Below are positions 1 through 9,649 of a stretch of 64,000 nucleotides of DNA, one piece after another; position 1 is the stretch's first letter; every line of letters begins with the position of its first letter. The stretch is taken from assembly GCF_000519125.1 (NCBI RefSeq), contig NZ_JAEX01000001.1:186001-250000 (forward strand), in the 5' to 3' direction. The notes beneath the pieces were generated by a model, which was not told the origin of the DNA, did not search any database, and saw nothing but the letters and a program-made list of their open reading frames with translations. Both the position numbers and the translations under genes were made by a program. The stretch is from Desulfocurvus vexinensis DSM 17965. Its GTDB lineage: Bacteria; Desulfobacterota; Desulfovibrionia; Desulfovibrionales; Desulfovibrionaceae.

Positions 1-85
1 CCGCGTGCGCCGCAGCCGCATCTACTACCTGCGCAACCTCAAGGGCAAGGCCGCCCGCATCAAGACCAAGAACCAGTGGGACTAG
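1..85 (+). CDS. rplS: 50S ribosomal protein L19, C-terminal fragment
   Basis: The window opens inside a reading frame that ends with TAG at 83-85. The last 27 residues are basic (RVRRSRIYYLRN... KAARIK) and match the C-terminal tail of bacterial L19, which sits at the subunit interface of the large ribosomal subunit. The start lies outside the window. rnhB follows after 60 bp, the usual rplS-rnhB order in many bacteria, which supports the call. Only the tail is visible, so identity rests on this short match and on the neighbour. Confidence 0.8.
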   Translation, partial: RVRRSRIYYLRNLKGKAARIKTKNQWD

Positions 86-145
86 CTCCCCTGGGGTCTT
101 TCGCGGGCCTGCGCCCGCGTCCGTGAGCGCGGCGGGAGGCGACCC

Positions 146-787
146 ATGTCGCTTTTGAGCTGTCACCAAGGGGCCGGGGAAGCGTTTCCCCGGCCTTTTG
201 CCGGTGTGGACGAGGCGGGCCGGGGCTGCCTGGCCGGTCCCGTGGTGGCCGCCGCCGTCATCCTGCCCCCGGGCTTCGACCTGCCCGGGCTGGGCGACTC
301 CAAGCAATTGTCCGAGCGGCGCCGTTTGGCGCTGGAACCGACCATCAAGGCCCAGGCCGTGGCCTGGGCCCTGGGCGTGGTCTGGCCTGCGGACATCGAC
401 CGCCTGGACATCCTGCGCGCCACCTTCGCGGCCATGGCCGGGGCGGTGGCGCACCTGCGCGCGCGCCCCGCGTTCGTGGCCGTGGACGGCGACAAGACCG
501 TGCCCGGCCTGGGCCTGCCCCAGCGGGCCGTGATCGGCGGCGACGCGAAGATTCCCGAGATTTCCGCCGCCTCGGTGCTGGCCAAGACCTTCCGCGACCG
601 GCTGATGGTCGCCCTGGCCCGGCGCTATCCGGGCTACGGCCTGGAGGTCCACAAGGGCTACGGCACCCGGGTCCACCTGGAGGCCCTGGCGCGCCTGGGC
701 CCCTGCCGGATGCACCGCCGCACCTTCCAGGGCGTGCGCCCCCGGGCGCGCAGCCGCGAGGACTCGTTGTGCCTGCCGGGCATCTGA
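146..787 (+). CDS. rnhB: Ribonuclease HII
   Basis: RNase HII (213 aa) cleaves the RNA strand of RNA-DNA hybrids and removes single ribonucleotides from DNA. The signature GVDEAGRG is at residues 20-27, giving the metal-binding acidic pair D22/E23. A third acidic residue is D114 in FVAVDGDK, and the [17 protein letters not shown] block follows from residue 131. The length is normal for the family. ATG 146 is preceded by GGGAGG. The 3' end overlaps the GTG start of yraN by 19 bp, so the two are probably translationally coupled in one operon that continues to glcD. Confidence 0.95.
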   Translation: MSLLSCHQGAGEAFPRPFAGVDEAGRGCLAGPVVAAAVILPPGFDLPGLGDSKQLSERRRLALEPTIKAQAVAWALGVVWPADIDRLDILRATFAAMAGAVAHLRARPAFVAVDGDKTVPGLGLPQRAVIGGDAKIPEISAASVLAKTFRDRLMVALARRYPGYGLEVHKGYGTRVHLEALARLGPCRMHRRTFQGVRPRARSREDSLCLPGI

Positions 788-1170
788 CCCTGGGCCGCCG
801 GGGCGAGGACGCGGCAGCCGCGCACCTCGAAGCCCGGGGCTACGCCGTTTTGGCCCGCAACTGGCGGGGCCGGGGCGGCGAGCTGGACATCGTCTGCCAG
901 CGGCGCGGCACCGTGGTCTTCGCTGAGGTCAAGACGCGCACGGCGGGCCAGCGGGCCACGCCCCACGACGCCCTGACCCCGGCCAAGCGCCGCAGCCTGG
1001 CCCGCGCCGCCGCGCAGTGGCTGACCCAGCACGACGCCTGGGACCGGCCCTGCCGCTTCGACCTGCTGGCCGTGGTCCAGGACCAGGGCCGCACGCTGGT
1101 GGAGCACGTGGAGAACGCCTTCGACCTGGACCCCGGGCAGACCGGGGAGGGAGGCTGGCAGCCATGGTGA
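769..1170 (+). CDS. yraN: UPF0102 (YraN) family protein
   Basis: A 133-aa member of the YraN/UPF0102 family, which has a restriction-endonuclease-like fold; its cellular role is not firmly established. Family blocks are visible: [32 protein letters not shown] and VVFAEVKTR, giving the acidic/Lys residues of a PD-(D/E)XK-like site. I chose GTG 769, inside the end of rnhB, because it places the conserved LGRRGED block at the normal distance from the N-terminus. The stop overlaps the rsmI start by 7 bp. The neighbourhood rnhB-yraN-rsmI is common. Confidence 0.9.
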   Translation: MPAGHLTLGRRGEDAAAAHLEARGYAVLARNWRGRGGELDIVCQRRGTVVFAEVKTRTAGQRATPHDALTPAKRRSLARAAAQWLTQHDAWDRPCRFDLLAVVQDQGRTLVEHVENAFDLDPGQTGEGGWQPW

Positions 1171-2021
1171 AGGACACCCCCGCCGCAGCGCTGGCCAGCG
1201 CGCTGTACGTGGTGGCCACGCCGCTGGGCAACCTGGGCGACCTGTCGGCGCGCGCGCGCGCGGTGCTGGCCGGGGCCGACCTCGTGCTGGCCGAGGACAC
1301 CCGCCGCGCCGGCACGCTGTTCAAGGCCCTGGGCATCCCGGCCCGGGGGTTTTTGAGCTGCCACGAGCACAACGAGAAGGAGCGCCTGGGCCGCGTGCTG
1401 GAACTGCTGGGCCAGGGCGGCAGCGCGGCGCTGGTGTCCGACGCGGGCACGCCGCTCTTGTCCGACCCCGGGTTCGCCCTGGTGCGCGCCTGCCGCGAGG
1501 CCGGGCTGGCCGTGGTGCCCGTGCCGGGGCCCAGCGCGCCCCTGGCGGCGCTCATGGCCTGCGGGCTGCCCCCGCTGCCGTTCACCTTCCTGGGCTTTCT
1601 GCCCCGGTCGGGCGGCGACCGCCGCCGTCTGCTGGAGACCCACGGCGCCACCGGGGCCACGCTGGTTTTTTTCGAGCGCAAGAACCGGCTCATGGACAGC
1701 CTGGAGGCGGCCCACGCCGTGCTCGGCCCGCGCGAGGTGTGCATCGCCCGCGAATTGACCAAGATTCACGAGGCCTTTACAATAGGCCGTTTGGATGCCC
1801 TCGGGGAGCTGGACGTGCCGCTGCTGGGCGAGTTCACGGTGGTGGTCGGGCCGCCCGCGCCGGGCACCCGGGCCGTGGACGAGGACGGCCTGCGCGCCAT
1901 CCTGCGCGAGGAGTTGGCCGCCGGAGGCAAGCCCCGCGAGGTGGCCCGCCGCGCCGCGGCCCGCGCCCCGGGCTGGACCACGGGCCAGGCCTACGATCTT
2001 TTGGGCGGCCTGAACGGCTGA
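1164..2021 (+). CDS. rsmI: 16S rRNA (cytidine1402-2'-O)-methyltransferase
   Basis: RsmI transfers a methyl group from SAM to the ribose of C1402 in 16S rRNA, in the decoding centre. The 285-aa protein shows the tetrapyrrole-methylase fold: LYVVATPLGNLGDLS near the N-terminus, LAEDTRRAGTLFKALGI, SDAGTPLLSDPGF and VVPVPGPSA, all typical of RsmI. The frame is open upstream to 1017, but ATG 1164 is preceded by GGAGGGAGGC and leads directly into the conserved start. It overlaps yraN by 7 bp. Length is normal. Confidence 0.95.
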   Translation: MVKDTPAAALASALYVVATPLGNLGDLSARARAVLAGADLVLAEDTRRAGTLFKALGIPARGFLSCHEHNEKERLGRVLELLGQGGSAALVSDAGTPLLSDPGFALVRACREAGLAVVPVPGPSAPLAALMACGLPPLPFTFLGFLPRSGGDRRRLLETHGATGATLVFFERKNRLMDSLEAAHAVLGPREVCIARELTKIHEAFTIGRLDALGELDVPLLGEFTVVVGPPAPGTRAVDEDGLRAILREELAAGGKPREVARRAAARAPGWTTGQAYDLLGGLNG

Positions 2022-2072
2022 CCCGGCCCCGGTCCGTTCCGGCGCCCCCAGCAACGACCACGCGGAGAGCTC

Positions 2073-2888
2073 GTGCAACTGCCCCCCCAGCGGATCACCG
2101 CACCCGGCCCGGCCCGGCCCTCCGGCGCGTTTCCCACGGCCCGGGTGCTGCTGCGCTGCCTGCTGCGCACCTGGCTGGTGGGCGCGGGCTTCAACACCCG
2201 GGGCATGCAGAACATCGGGCTGGCCTACGCCATCGACCCCGGCCTGGCCCAGCTGCACAGGGACCCCGAGGCGCTGCGCCTGGCACGGGCGCGCTACGCC
2301 ACGCACTACAATACCCATCCCTTCTGGACGCCGCTGCTGGTGGGCATCTTCCTGGGCATGGAGCGCAAGATCGCCAAGGGCCTGCTGGAGCCCGACATGT
2401 TCGACAGCGTGCGCTCGACCACGGTCTACACCCTGTCGGCCATCGGCGATTCGCTGTTCGGCGGCAGCGTGCTGGTGCTGTGGTCGCTGGGCACGGCGTG
2501 CCTGGTCGTCTCGGGCCAGGGCGCCCTGGCCGTGGCCCTGGCGGCGCTGCTCTTCCAGGGCCTCATCGTGTTCAAGACCCTGACCTTCTGGATGGGCTTC
2601 CAGGAGGGCCTGACCTTCCTGCACCGCCTGGGCCGCTGGAACCTCATCAACTGGAGCCAGCGCATCAAGCTGTTCAACGCCGTCCTGCTGGTGGTCTTCT
2701 GGGCCCTGGCCTGGCCGGGCAACATCACCTGGTATCTCTGGCTGCCCGCCGGGTTCGCCTTCGGCGTGGTGGGCATGGTTCTTTCGGCCACGGGGCTCTC
2801 GCGGGAGATTCTCGCCGCCCTGGCCGTTGCTGCCTATCTCGGCCTGCCGTGGCTCGCGCGCCTTGCGGGCGGGCTGTGGCCGGGCTGA
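2073..2888 (+). CDS. PTS mannose/fructose/sorbose-family IID component
   Basis: A 271-aa protein of the EIID-Man family, the membrane-associated partner of EIIC in mannose-type phosphotransferase systems. Visible family features are LLRTWLVGAGFNTRGMQNIGL near residues 30-50, YNTHPFWTPLLVGIFLGME around 80-100, and hydrophobic segments in the C-terminal half. Start GTG 2073 follows GCGGAGAGC. It lies directly upstream of HPr and enzyme I, but no EIIA, EIIB or EIIC gene is in the window, so its sugar is unknown. Orphan IID plus general PTS proteins may point to a regulatory PTS, which is inference. Confidence 0.88.
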   Translation: MQLPPQRITAPGPARPSGAFPTARVLLRCLLRTWLVGAGFNTRGMQNIGLAYAIDPGLAQLHRDPEALRLARARYATHYNTHPFWTPLLVGIFLGMERKIAKGLLEPDMFDSVRSTTVYTLSAIGDSLFGGSVLVLWSLGTACLVVSGQGALAVALAALLFQGLIVFKTLTFWMGFQEGLTFLHRLGRWNLINWSQRIKLFNAVLLVVFWALAWPGNITWYLWLPAGFAFGVVGMVLSATGLSREILAALAVAAYLGLPWLARLAGGLWPG

Positions 2889-2935
2889 GACGCCTGCACC
2901 CCGCGCCTGGGCGCGGCATGGGAAGGAGGATTTTC

Positions 2936-3235
2936 GTGACCAACGAGGAGATCGCAGCGGACGACAGCGCCAGCGCCGAGGTGTGCGTGGGCAACGAGCT
3001 GGGGCTGCACGCCCGGCCCGCCGCCCGGCTCGCCCGCGAGGCGCAGCGTTTCGCCTGCGACATCGCCCTGGTGTCCGGCGGGCAGCAGGTGGATGCCAAG
3101 AGCATCCTGGACATCCTGACCCTGGCCGCCGCCCCGGGCAGCGCCATGACCATCCGGGCCACGGGGCGCGACGCGTCCCTGGCCGTGCGGACCATATCGG
3201 AACTCTTCAACACCCGCTTCGGCGAGGAGAAATAG
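2936..3235 (+). CDS. ptsH: Phosphocarrier protein HPr
   Basis: HPr (99 aa) accepts phosphate from enzyme I on a histidine and passes it to EIIA domains. The active-site block [12 protein letters not shown] puts the phosphohistidine at H25. The block [14 protein letters not shown] contains S56, at the position of the regulatory serine that HPr kinase modifies in many bacteria; no hprK is present here. Start GTG 2936 follows the strong GGAAGGAGGA site. About ten residues precede the usual HPr start. The stop overlaps the GTG of ptsI by one base (TAGTG). Confidence 0.93.
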   Translation: MTNEEIAADDSASAEVCVGNELGLHARPAARLAREAQRFACDIALVSGGQQVDAKSILDILTLAAAPGSAMTIRATGRDASLAVRTISELFNTRFGEEK

Positions 3236-5016
3236 TGGCGCGCAAGGTCCTGACCGGCATTCCGGTCTCCTCGGGCATCGCCATCGGCAAGGCCTTCTTC
3301 ATGAACAGAAGGCTCTACGGCAGCATCCCGCGCCAGTCCATCGCCTCGCACCTGGTGGCTGGCGAGCAGGACCGCCTGCGCCAGGCCCTGGCCCAAGCGG
3401 CCCGGGAGCTGGAGGCCGCGCGCGAGCAGGTGCCCGCCGAGCTGCGCGAGCACGCCCTGCTCATCGACTCGCATGTGACCATCATGCGCGACCCCAAGCT
3501 GTGCGAATCGGCCTGCGGGTTCATCGAGCGCATGCGCATCAACGCCGAGTGGGCGCTGCTCAAGGCCGTCAAGGAGCTGGAGGACAAGTTCGCGGCCATC
3601 GAGGACGAGTACATCCGCCAGCGCATCCAGGACGTGCGCCTGGTGGCCGACCGCGTGCAGTCCAAGCTCATGGGCCTGGCCCGCGAGCTGCGCGACATCG
3701 AGGGCCGCATCATCCTCATGGCCCACGACCTGTCCCCGGCGGACACCGTGGGCCTGGAAGTGGACAAGATCATGGCTTTCACCACCGCCGAGGGCGGCAA
3801 GACCTCGCACACCGGCATCCTGGCCCGCTCGCTGCAAATCCCCTCGCTGGTGGGCGTGCAGGAGCTCGAGGACGAGATCCGCGACGGGCAGTTCGTGATC
3901 ATCGACGCCCTCAAGGGCCGCATCCTGGTGGAGCCCGGCGAGGACGAGATCCTGGAGTATTCCCTGCTCCAGAACCAGTTCGAGCTGTACCAGAAGGCCA
4001 TCATCCGCAACTGCCACCTGCCCGCCGAGACCATCGACGGCTACCGCGTGCAGGTCATGGCCAACATCGAGCTGTTCGAGGAGGTCGCCGCCGTGCAGGA
4101 CCATGGCGGCGAGGGCGTGGGCCTGTACCGCACCGAGTATTCCTACATGAACCGCATGGCCCTGCCCGACGAGGACGAGCTGACGGCGGAATACACGAGC
4201 CTGGCCTCCATCCTGGCCCCGGCCAAGGTCGTCTACCGCACCCTGGACCTGGGCGCGGACAAGGTCGTGTCGCAGTTCGGGGCCATCGACGAGCGCAACC
4301 CGGCCCTGGGCCTGCGCTCCATCCGCTTCTGCCTCCAGCACAAGGAGCTGTTCAAGGCCCAGATCCGGGCCATCCTGCGCGCCAGCGTGGCCGGCAACGT
4401 CGCCATGATGTATCCCATGATCTCCGGCCTGCGCGAGCTGCGCGAGGCCAACAAGGTGCTCAACATCGCCAAGCACGAGCTGCGCAGCGAGGGCGTGCCC
4501 TTCAACGAGGAGATCCCCGTGGGCATCATGGTCGAGCTGCCCTCGGCGGTGATGACCGCCGAGCTGCTGGCCAAGGAGGCCGATTTCTTTTCCATCGGCA
4601 CCAACGACCTGATCCAGTATTCCCTGGGCATCGACCGCACCAACAAGAACGTGTCGTACCTCTACCAGCCGCTGCACCCGGCCATCCTGCGCTCCATCAA
4701 GCACGTGGTGGACGCGGCGCACCAGAGCGGCATCGAGGTCAGCCTGTGCGGCGAGGTCGCGGCGGACCCGTTCTGTGTGCCGATCCTCATGGGCATGCAG
4801 ATCGATTCGCTGTCCATGAACCCGCAGGCCATCCCCGGCATCAAACGCATCATCCGTCAGACCACCATGGCCGAATGCAAGGATCTCTTGCGCCGCGTGC
4901 TCGAATGCCGCACGGTGAACCGGATCAACAAGCTGGTCATGGACACCATTTTCCAGCGCTTTCCCGAGGAGCTGACCTTCTACTCCTCGCTCATCGAATC
5001 CGAGGATCTGATCTGA
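3235..5016 (+). CDS. ptsI: PTS enzyme I (phosphoenolpyruvate-protein phosphotransferase)
   Basis: Enzyme I takes phosphate from PEP and transfers it to HPr. The 593-aa protein has an N-terminal HPr-binding domain, the swivel domain with phosphohistidine H192 in GGKTSHTGI, and a C-terminal PEP-binding barrel with [26 protein letters not shown] and active-site C505 in [10 protein letters not shown]. Positions match the E. coli enzyme (H189, C502) within three residues. GTG 3235 overlaps the ptsH stop, so the two are coupled. smpB starts 2 bp downstream. Slightly longer than the usual 575 aa. Confidence 0.95.
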   Translation: MARKVLTGIPVSSGIAIGKAFFMNRRLYGSIPRQSIASHLVAGEQDRLRQALAQAARELEAAREQVPAELREHALLIDSHVTIMRDPKLCESACGFIERMRINAEWALLKAVKELEDKFAAIEDEYIRQRIQDVRLVADRVQSKLMGLARELRDIEGRIILMAHDLSPADTVGLEVDKIMAFTTAEGGKTSHTGILARSLQIPSLVGVQELEDEIRDGQFVIIDALKGRILVEPGEDEILEYSLLQNQFELYQKAIIRNCHLPAETIDGYRVQVMANIELFEEVAAVQDHGGEGVGLYRTEYSYMNRMALPDEDELTAEYTSLASILAPAKVVYRTLDLGADKVVSQFGAIDERNPALGLRSIRFCLQHKELFKAQIRAILRASVAGNVAMMYPMISGLRELREANKVLNIAKHELRSEGVPFNEEIPVGIMVELPSAVMTAELLAKEADFFSIGTNDLIQYSLGIDRTNKNVSYLYQPLHPAILRSIKHVVDAAHQSGIEVSLCGEVAADPFCVPILMGMQIDSLSMNPQAIPGIKRIIRQTTMAECKDLLRRVLECRTVNRINKLVMDTIFQRFPEELTFYSSLIESEDLI

Positions 5017-5018
5017 TC

Positions 5019-5486
5019 ATGACCCAGAAACCCAGGACCGGCGAAAAACTCATCGCCACCAACAAGAACGCCCGGCGGCTCTACGAGCTGCTGGAAACCT
5101 ACGAGGCGGGCATCGCCCTCATGGGCTCGGAGGTCAAAAGCCTGCGCGCCGGGCACGTGAGCTTCAAGGACGGCTACGTGCGCCTGCGCGACAACGAGGC
5201 CTGGCTGGTGGGCGTGCACATCGCGCCCTACGAGAACGCCGTGCACACCGGCCACGACCCCGAGCGCGAGCGCAGGCTGCTGCTGCACGCCCACGAGATC
5301 GCCCAGCTGCGGGCCAAGGTCGAGCAGAAGGGCCTGACGGTGGTGCCCGTGCGCCTGTACCTCAAACAGGGGCGGGTCAAGCTGGAAATCGCCCTGGGCC
5401 GGGGCAAGAAGGTCCACGACCGGCGCGACGACATCAAGGACCGCGACATCGCCCGCGACACCGCGCGCGAGCTGGCGCGCTACTAG
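5019..5486 (+). CDS. smpB: SsrA-binding protein
   Basis: SmpB binds tmRNA and carries it to stalled ribosomes for trans-translation. The 155-aa protein shows the full family pattern: [49 protein letters not shown], and a basic tail including [15 protein letters not shown], which in SmpB enters the mRNA channel. ATG 5019 lies 2 bp after the ptsI stop, and the GlcD-type gene begins 10 bp after its own stop, so it belongs to the same transcript. The tmRNA gene itself was not found in the window. Confidence 0.96.
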   Translation: MTQKPRTGEKLIATNKNARRLYELLETYEAGIALMGSEVKSLRAGHVSFKDGYVRLRDNEAWLVGVHIAPYENAVHTGHDPERERRLLLHAHEIAQLRAKVEQKGLTVVPVRLYLKQGRVKLEIALGRGKKVHDRRDDIKDRDIARDTARELARY

Positions 5487-5496
5487 CGGGGGCGCC

Positions 5497-6867
5497 ATGG
5501 GCCTTGGCAGGGACCAGCTGCGCTTTCTGCGCGACACCTTCCCCGGCGACGGCTGCCTGCTGGAACCCGAGGCCGCGGCCATCTTCGGCACGGATTCCAG
5601 CCGCCTGGCCGAGGCGCCCTGGGCCGTGGTCCGCGTGGCCAGCGAGGAGCAGGCCGTGGCCCTGCTGGCCTGGGCCCACGCCGAGCGCGTGCCGCTGTTT
5701 CCCCGGGCCCGGGGCACCAACGTGGTCGGCGCCTGCGTGCCCCGGGGCGGGGGCGTGGTGGTCTCCACCCTGCGCATGGACCGCATCCTGGACCTGGACG
5801 GCAACGACTTCTGCGCCGTGGTCCAGCCCGGGGTGGTCACCGGCGATCTGCAACGCGAGCTGGCCGCGCGCGGGCTGATGTACGCGCCGGACCCGGCCAG
5901 CGTGCGCGTCTCGACCATCGGCGGCAACGTGGCCACCAACGCGGGCGGCATGCGCGCCGTGAAGTACGGCGTGACGCGCGAGCACGTCCTTGGCGTGCGC
6001 GCGGTGCTGCCCGGGGGCGACGTGCTGCGCTGCGGCGGGCGCAACCACAAGAACGTGGTCGGGCTGGACCTGACGCGGCTTTTCGTGGGCAGCGAGGGCA
6101 CCCTGGGGCTGTTCACCGAGCTGACCCTCAAGCTGCTGCCCCTGCCCGAGGCCACGGCCTCGGTGCTGGCGGGCTACGCGGGGGTGGACGGCGCCCTGGC
6201 CGCCTCGCGGGCGGTGCTGGCGGCGGGCATCCTGCCCACGGCCATGGAGTTCATGGCCGAGGAGGTGCTGGACGCCGTGGCCCGCGTGGGCGAGGTGCCC
6301 TGGGGCCCGGGGGTGCGCGCGGCGCTGCTGCTGCGCCTGGACGGCGGGCGCGAGGCGCTGGCGGCCGACGCGCGGCGGCTGGACCGCGTGCTCGGGGCCA
6401 CGGCCCCGATGTTCCTGGAGCACGGCACGGGCGCCGACGAGGAACGCCTGTGGGAGGTGCGCCGGCTCATCAACCCGGCCTCGTTCACCATCGCCCCGGA
6501 CAAGATGAGCGACGACATCACCGTGCCGCGCGGGCGCGTGGGCCAGGCCCTGGAACGCATCCGCGCCGTTGCCGGGCAGGCCGGGCTGACCATCCTGGCC
6601 TTCGGCCACCTGGGCGACGGCAACATCCACGTCAACGTCATGTACGATGCCGCCGCCGGGCAGACCGACGCCGCCCGGGCCGCCAAGCGGGCCATCCTCG
6701 GCCACGTCCTGGCCCTGGGGGGCACCATGTCCGGCGAGCACGGCGTGGGCCTGACCAAGCTGCCCTACCTGGACGAACAGATCTCCCCGCTCGAACGCGA
6801 CCTCATGCGCCGCATCAAGGCCGCCTTCGACCCCCACGGCATCATGAACCCCGGCAAGGCCTACTAG
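5497..6867 (+). CDS. glcD: FAD-linked D-2-hydroxyacid dehydrogenase (GlcD-type)
   Basis: A 456-aa flavoprotein of the GlcD/D-lactate dehydrogenase family, oxidising glycolate or D-lactate and passing electrons to an iron-sulfur partner. The PCMH-type FAD-binding domain covers about residues 35-215 (FPRARGTNVVGACVPRGGGV, VQPGVVTGDLQ, GGNVATNAGGMRAVKYGVT). The C-terminal FAD-oxidase domain has AFGHLGDGNIHVN and MSGEHGVGLTKL. Start ATG 5497 follows GCGGGGGCG. In sulfate reducers such enzymes feed electrons from lactate into respiration. The likely partner, GlcF, is 4 kb away (10863), separated by a kinase and a transporter. Substrate (lactate or glycolate) is not decided by sequence. Confidence 0.88.
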   Translation: MGLGRDQLRFLRDTFPGDGCLLEPEAAAIFGTDSSRLAEAPWAVVRVASEEQAVALLAWAHAERVPLFPRARGTNVVGACVPRGGGVVVSTLRMDRILDLDGNDFCAVVQPGVVTGDLQRELAARGLMYAPDPASVRVSTIGGNVATNAGGMRAVKYGVTREHVLGVRAVLPGGDVLRCGGRNHKNVVGLDLTRLFVGSEGTLGLFTELTLKLLPLPEATASVLAGYAGVDGALAASRAVLAAGILPTAMEFMAEEVLDAVARVGEVPWGPGVRAALLLRLDGGREALAADARRLDRVLGATAPMFLEHGTGADEERLWEVRRLINPASFTIAPDKMSDDITVPRGRVGQALERIRAVAGQAGLTILAFGHLGDGNIHVNVMYDAAAGQTDAARAAKRAILGHVLALGGTMSGEHGVGLTKLPYLDEQISPLERDLMRRIKAAFDPHGIMNPGKAY

Positions 6868-6896
6868 GCTGCCCCGGCGGGCGGCGCGCGGCCAGC

Positions 6897-6996
6897 GGGG
6901 GAAGGGGGAAAACCCTTTTCTTGAGGAGAAAAGGGTTTTCCCCCTTCCCCCGCACCCCCATCCCCTTTTCCCAAAAGACCTTTTTCTTTGGGGGGG
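6897..6996. repeat. Structured intergenic element, copy 1
   Basis: A perfect 24-bp inverted repeat (arms 6897-6920 and 6928-6951) encloses the 7-nt loop TTGAGGA. A C-rich spacer and a second, weaker hairpin follow (CCCAAAAG ... CTTTGGG, about 6970-6996). It lies between the convergent glcD and histidine kinase genes. The same architecture recurs at 14661-14759 with identical arm length and loop but different arm sequence. A bidirectional terminator is one possible role, although no clean T tract follows the stem. Confidence 0.8.
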
Positions 6997-7040
6997 CGTG
7001 CCCAGGACGGCGCGCCTCTGCGTCCGTTTGCCCGCGTCCC

Positions 7041-7136
7041 CGTCCCGGACCCGCGCGGCGTTTCGCCGCGCGGGTCCGGGACGGCGTGCGGGGTCAAGGG
7101 GCCGTTGGCCCCTTGCGGGGCCCGGGGCAGCGCCCC
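7041..7136. repeat. Cluster of perfect GC-rich hairpins
   Basis: Right after element copy 1, three more hairpins follow before the kinase gene ends at 7160. The first has perfect 20-bp arms (7041-7060 and 7064-7083) with a TTT loop. The second has 9-bp arms (7095-7103 and 7107-7115) with a GTT loop. The third is shorter (CCGGGGC/GCCCCGG, about 7122-7138). No reading frame here looks real. Such DNA could terminate transcription from both sides or extrude as cruciforms. Confidence 0.65.
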
Positions 7137-7159
7137 GGCCGCCGGAGGCCGCGCCGTCG

Positions 7160-9538
7160 CTACGCCTTGGCCTCGGCGCGCGGGGTGCGGCGCGGGCCGC
7201 CCCGGGGCAGGCGCACGGTGAAGCGTGCGCCCTGGCCGGGCTGCGAGTCCACGCCGATGGTGCCGCCGTGGTTGCGCGAGATGATGAAGTAGGACACGGA
7301 GAGCCCCAGGCCGGTGCCCTGGCCGGGGGGTTTGGTGGTGAAGAAGGGGTCGAAGATGCGTCCGCGCCGGTCTTCGGGGATGCCGGGGCCGTTGTCTTCG
7401 ACTTCGGCCAGCACGGCGTCCGCCGTGGCGCGGGTGCGCAGGGTGATGCGCGGGGTCTGGGCCCCGTCCGCGTGCGCGGCTAGGGCGTGGGCCGCGTTGG
7501 TCAGCAGGTTCAGGAAGACCTGTTGCAGTTCCTGGGCCGAGCCGTGGATTTCCGGCAGGTCCGGGTCGAGGTCCGTGGTGATGGTGATGCGCCGGAAATC
7601 GTAGCCCCGGGCCAGGTCGTAGCCGCCTTCCACCAGTTGCAGGGCGCCTTGCAGGCATTGGTTCATGTCCAGGGGCTCGTGGCTGGTCTGGCCGCTGCGG
7701 GCGAAGTTGAGCATGTTGGCCACGATGGCCGCCGCGCGGTTCCCGGCGGCGCTGATGCCTTCGAGGAAGCGCGGGATGCCGCGCTGCCTGAGGTAGGCGT
7801 CCATGGCGTCCATGGGGCAGCCCAGGGCCTGGGCCGCCTCGCGGTTGGCGGGCAGGGCGGGGTCCAGCCTGCGGCGGATGTTCTGGGCGCCCTGGAGGAT
7901 GCCCGCCAGGGGGTTGTTGATCTCGTGGGCCATGCCCGCCGCCAGCCCGCCCACGCTCATCATTTTTTCGCTCTGGATGAGGGTTTCTTCCATGAGCACG
8001 CGCTCGGTGACTTCGTCCAGGCGCACAACAGCCATGCCCGGCCCGTCGTTTTCCGGGGGGTCGAGGGGGTAGACGAGCAGGTCCCAGTAGTGCAGGGCAC
8101 CGGCCTCCTCGCGCGGCACGGCCTTGCGCGACAAGGGCGCGCGGTCTTCGCGCAGGGCGTGCAGCATGTCGTCCAGCCCGGGGAACCCGGGCAGGACTTC
8201 GGCGAAGGCCAGGCCTTCGAGCTGCGGCCCCGCCCCGGCGCACAGGGCCCGCGCCGCGCCGTTGCACAGGGCGATGCGGCCCTGGGCGTCCACCACGAAC
8301 AGGGCCGAGGGCATGGCGTCGGCCAGCTGGTGCATGGCCCGGCGCACGCGGGAGAGTTCCTGCTCGGCGCGTTTGCGTTCGGTGATGTCGAGCACGGTGA
8401 AGATCATGCCCTCCCCGGGGCGCTCAGGGTCCATCCAGGCCGAGCCCAGCAGGACGCTCAGCAGGGCGCCGTCCTTGCGGCGGAACACGGTTTCCACCGT
8501 GCCGCTGCCGAAGCGTTCCACCAGGGGGTGGCGCACCTGGCCCACGCGCAGGAACTCCTCGGCGCTGGGGTAGAGCAGGCTTGCGCTTTTTCCGCGCAGT
8601 TCGTCGGCCTCGTAGCCGAGCATGCGGCAGAGCACGTCGTTGGCCGTGCCGATGATCCGGTCGCGGACCGTGCCCATGCCCACGGGGGCGGCGCGGAAGA
8701 TGCCCGACATGAAGGCCTCGCTGCGGCGCAGGGCCTCTTCGGCGCGCAGACGGTCGGTGGCGTCGTGGACGATGGAGCACAGCAGGGTGCGGCCCTGGAC
8801 GGGCACCGGCCCGGAGTGGACCTCCACGTCGCGCAGCGCGCCCGAGGCCAGGCGGTGGCGGAAGCGGAAGAAAGTCCGCCGCGAGCGCCGGGCGGCGTCC
8901 ATCTCCCCGAGGGCGGCTTCGGGGGTCATGGCGTTGATGTCCATGACGGTCATGGCCCGCAGGGCGTCTTGGGAGTAGCCGTAGAAGCGGCGGGCCGCGG
9001 CGTTGGCCTCGACGATGCGCCCGCTGTCGGGGTCGATGAGCAGCATGACGGTCTGGGCGTGCTCGAAGGTGCTGGCGAAGAGGTCCTGGCCCTCGGCGGG
9101 CTGGGGGGCGGCTTCGGGCAGGGCCAGGGCCAGGCCCGCCAGGCGCCGGGCGTCACCGTTGTGGCCGGTGGCGCCGCGAAGCAGCAGCGGGCGCCAGCCG
9201 CCGTGGGGCCCGCGCAGGCGCAGTTCGAGGTCCAGGCGCAGGCTCTGGCCTGCGGCGCAGCGGGCCAGGGCGGCGTCCAGCCGGGCCGTGTCGTCGGGGT
9301 GCAGCAGGCCCCGGCAGAAGGGCCCGGCGCAGTCCCGGTCGGGGGCGCCGCAGCCTGCGAGGGCTGGCAGGCCCGGGCCGCAGTGGAAGCGGCCCGGGTC
9401 GAAGTCGTAGGCCCACGCGCCGCCGTCAGCGGCGCGCAGGGCGCCGCCCATGTCCCAGGCCCCGGGGCGGCCTCCGGTCTGGTGTCCGTCGCTCATGGCT
9501 GCGTCATGGTCTGCCCTGTCCCGGTTTGGGACAGTCAT
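7160..9538 (-). CDS. Multi-PAS sensor histidine kinase
   Basis: A 792-aa histidine kinase without an evident membrane segment, so probably cytoplasmic. Four PAS-like segments occupy about residues 30-500 (for example [19 protein letters not shown] and [17 protein letters not shown]). The dimerisation/phosphoacceptor block [12 protein letters not shown] gives H538. The ATPase domain fills the C-terminus ([43 protein letters not shown]). The protein ends soon after the ATPase domain, so no receiver is fused and no response-regulator gene is adjacent. An alternative start at residue 15 (ATG 9496) is possible; neither start has a good ribosome site. The input signal is unknown. Confidence 0.9.
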   Translation of the reverse strand: MTVPNRDRADHDAAMSDGHQTGGRPGAWDMGGALRAADGGAWAYDFDPGRFHCGPGLPALAGCGAPDRDCAGPFCRGLLHPDDTARLDAALARCAAGQSLRLDLELRLRGPHGGWRPLLLRGATGHNGDARRLAGLALALPEAAPQPAEGQDLFASTFEHAQTVMLLIDPDSGRIVEANAAARRFYGYSQDALRAMTVMDINAMTPEAALGEMDAARRSRRTFFRFRHRLASGALRDVEVHSGPVPVQGRTLLCSIVHDATDRLRAEEALRRSEAFMSGIFRAAPVGMGTVRDRIIGTANDVLCRMLGYEADELRGKSASLLYPSAEEFLRVGQVRHPLVERFGSGTVETVFRRKDGALLSVLLGSAWMDPERPGEGMIFTVLDITERKRAEQELSRVRRAMHQLADAMPSALFVVDAQGRIALCNGAARALCAGAGPQLEGLAFAEVLPGFPGLDDMLHALREDRAPLSRKAVPREEAGALHYWDLLVYPLDPPENDGPGMAVVRLDEVTERVLMEETLIQSEKMMSVGGLAAGMAHEINNPLAGILQGAQNIRRRLDPALPANREAAQALGCPMDAMDAYLRQRGIPRFLEGISAAGNRAAAIVANMLNFARSGQTSHEPLDMNQCLQGALQLVEGGYDLARGYDFRRITITTDLDPDLPEIHGSAQELQQVFLNLLTNAAHALAAHADGAQTPRITLRTRATADAVLAEVEDNGPGIPEDRRGRIFDPFFTTKPPGQGTGLGLSVSYFIISRNHGGTIGVDSQPGQGARFTVRLPRGGPRRTPRAEAKA

Positions 9539-9649
9539 ACCAGAGAGATTTCTACAGGAAAAGCGGTTTCGCCCCGGGAGGGGGCGTGCTGGCTGTGGCG
9601 GCGGCGCCGCGCGGGGGGAGAGGTGGGCGCGGGGGTGCGGGGCGCGGAG

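Noticed and set aside
840-2624. Long open frame on the minus strand (594 codons) across yraN, rsmI and the IID gene
   Set aside because: High GC leaves stop codons rare in antisense frames. The + genes here have clear families and ribosome sites; the antisense product is low-complexity Gln/Ala/Gly/Arg. The same applies to other long antisense frames, such as those opposite ptsI, secA, aprA, the aconitase and the PpiD-like gene.
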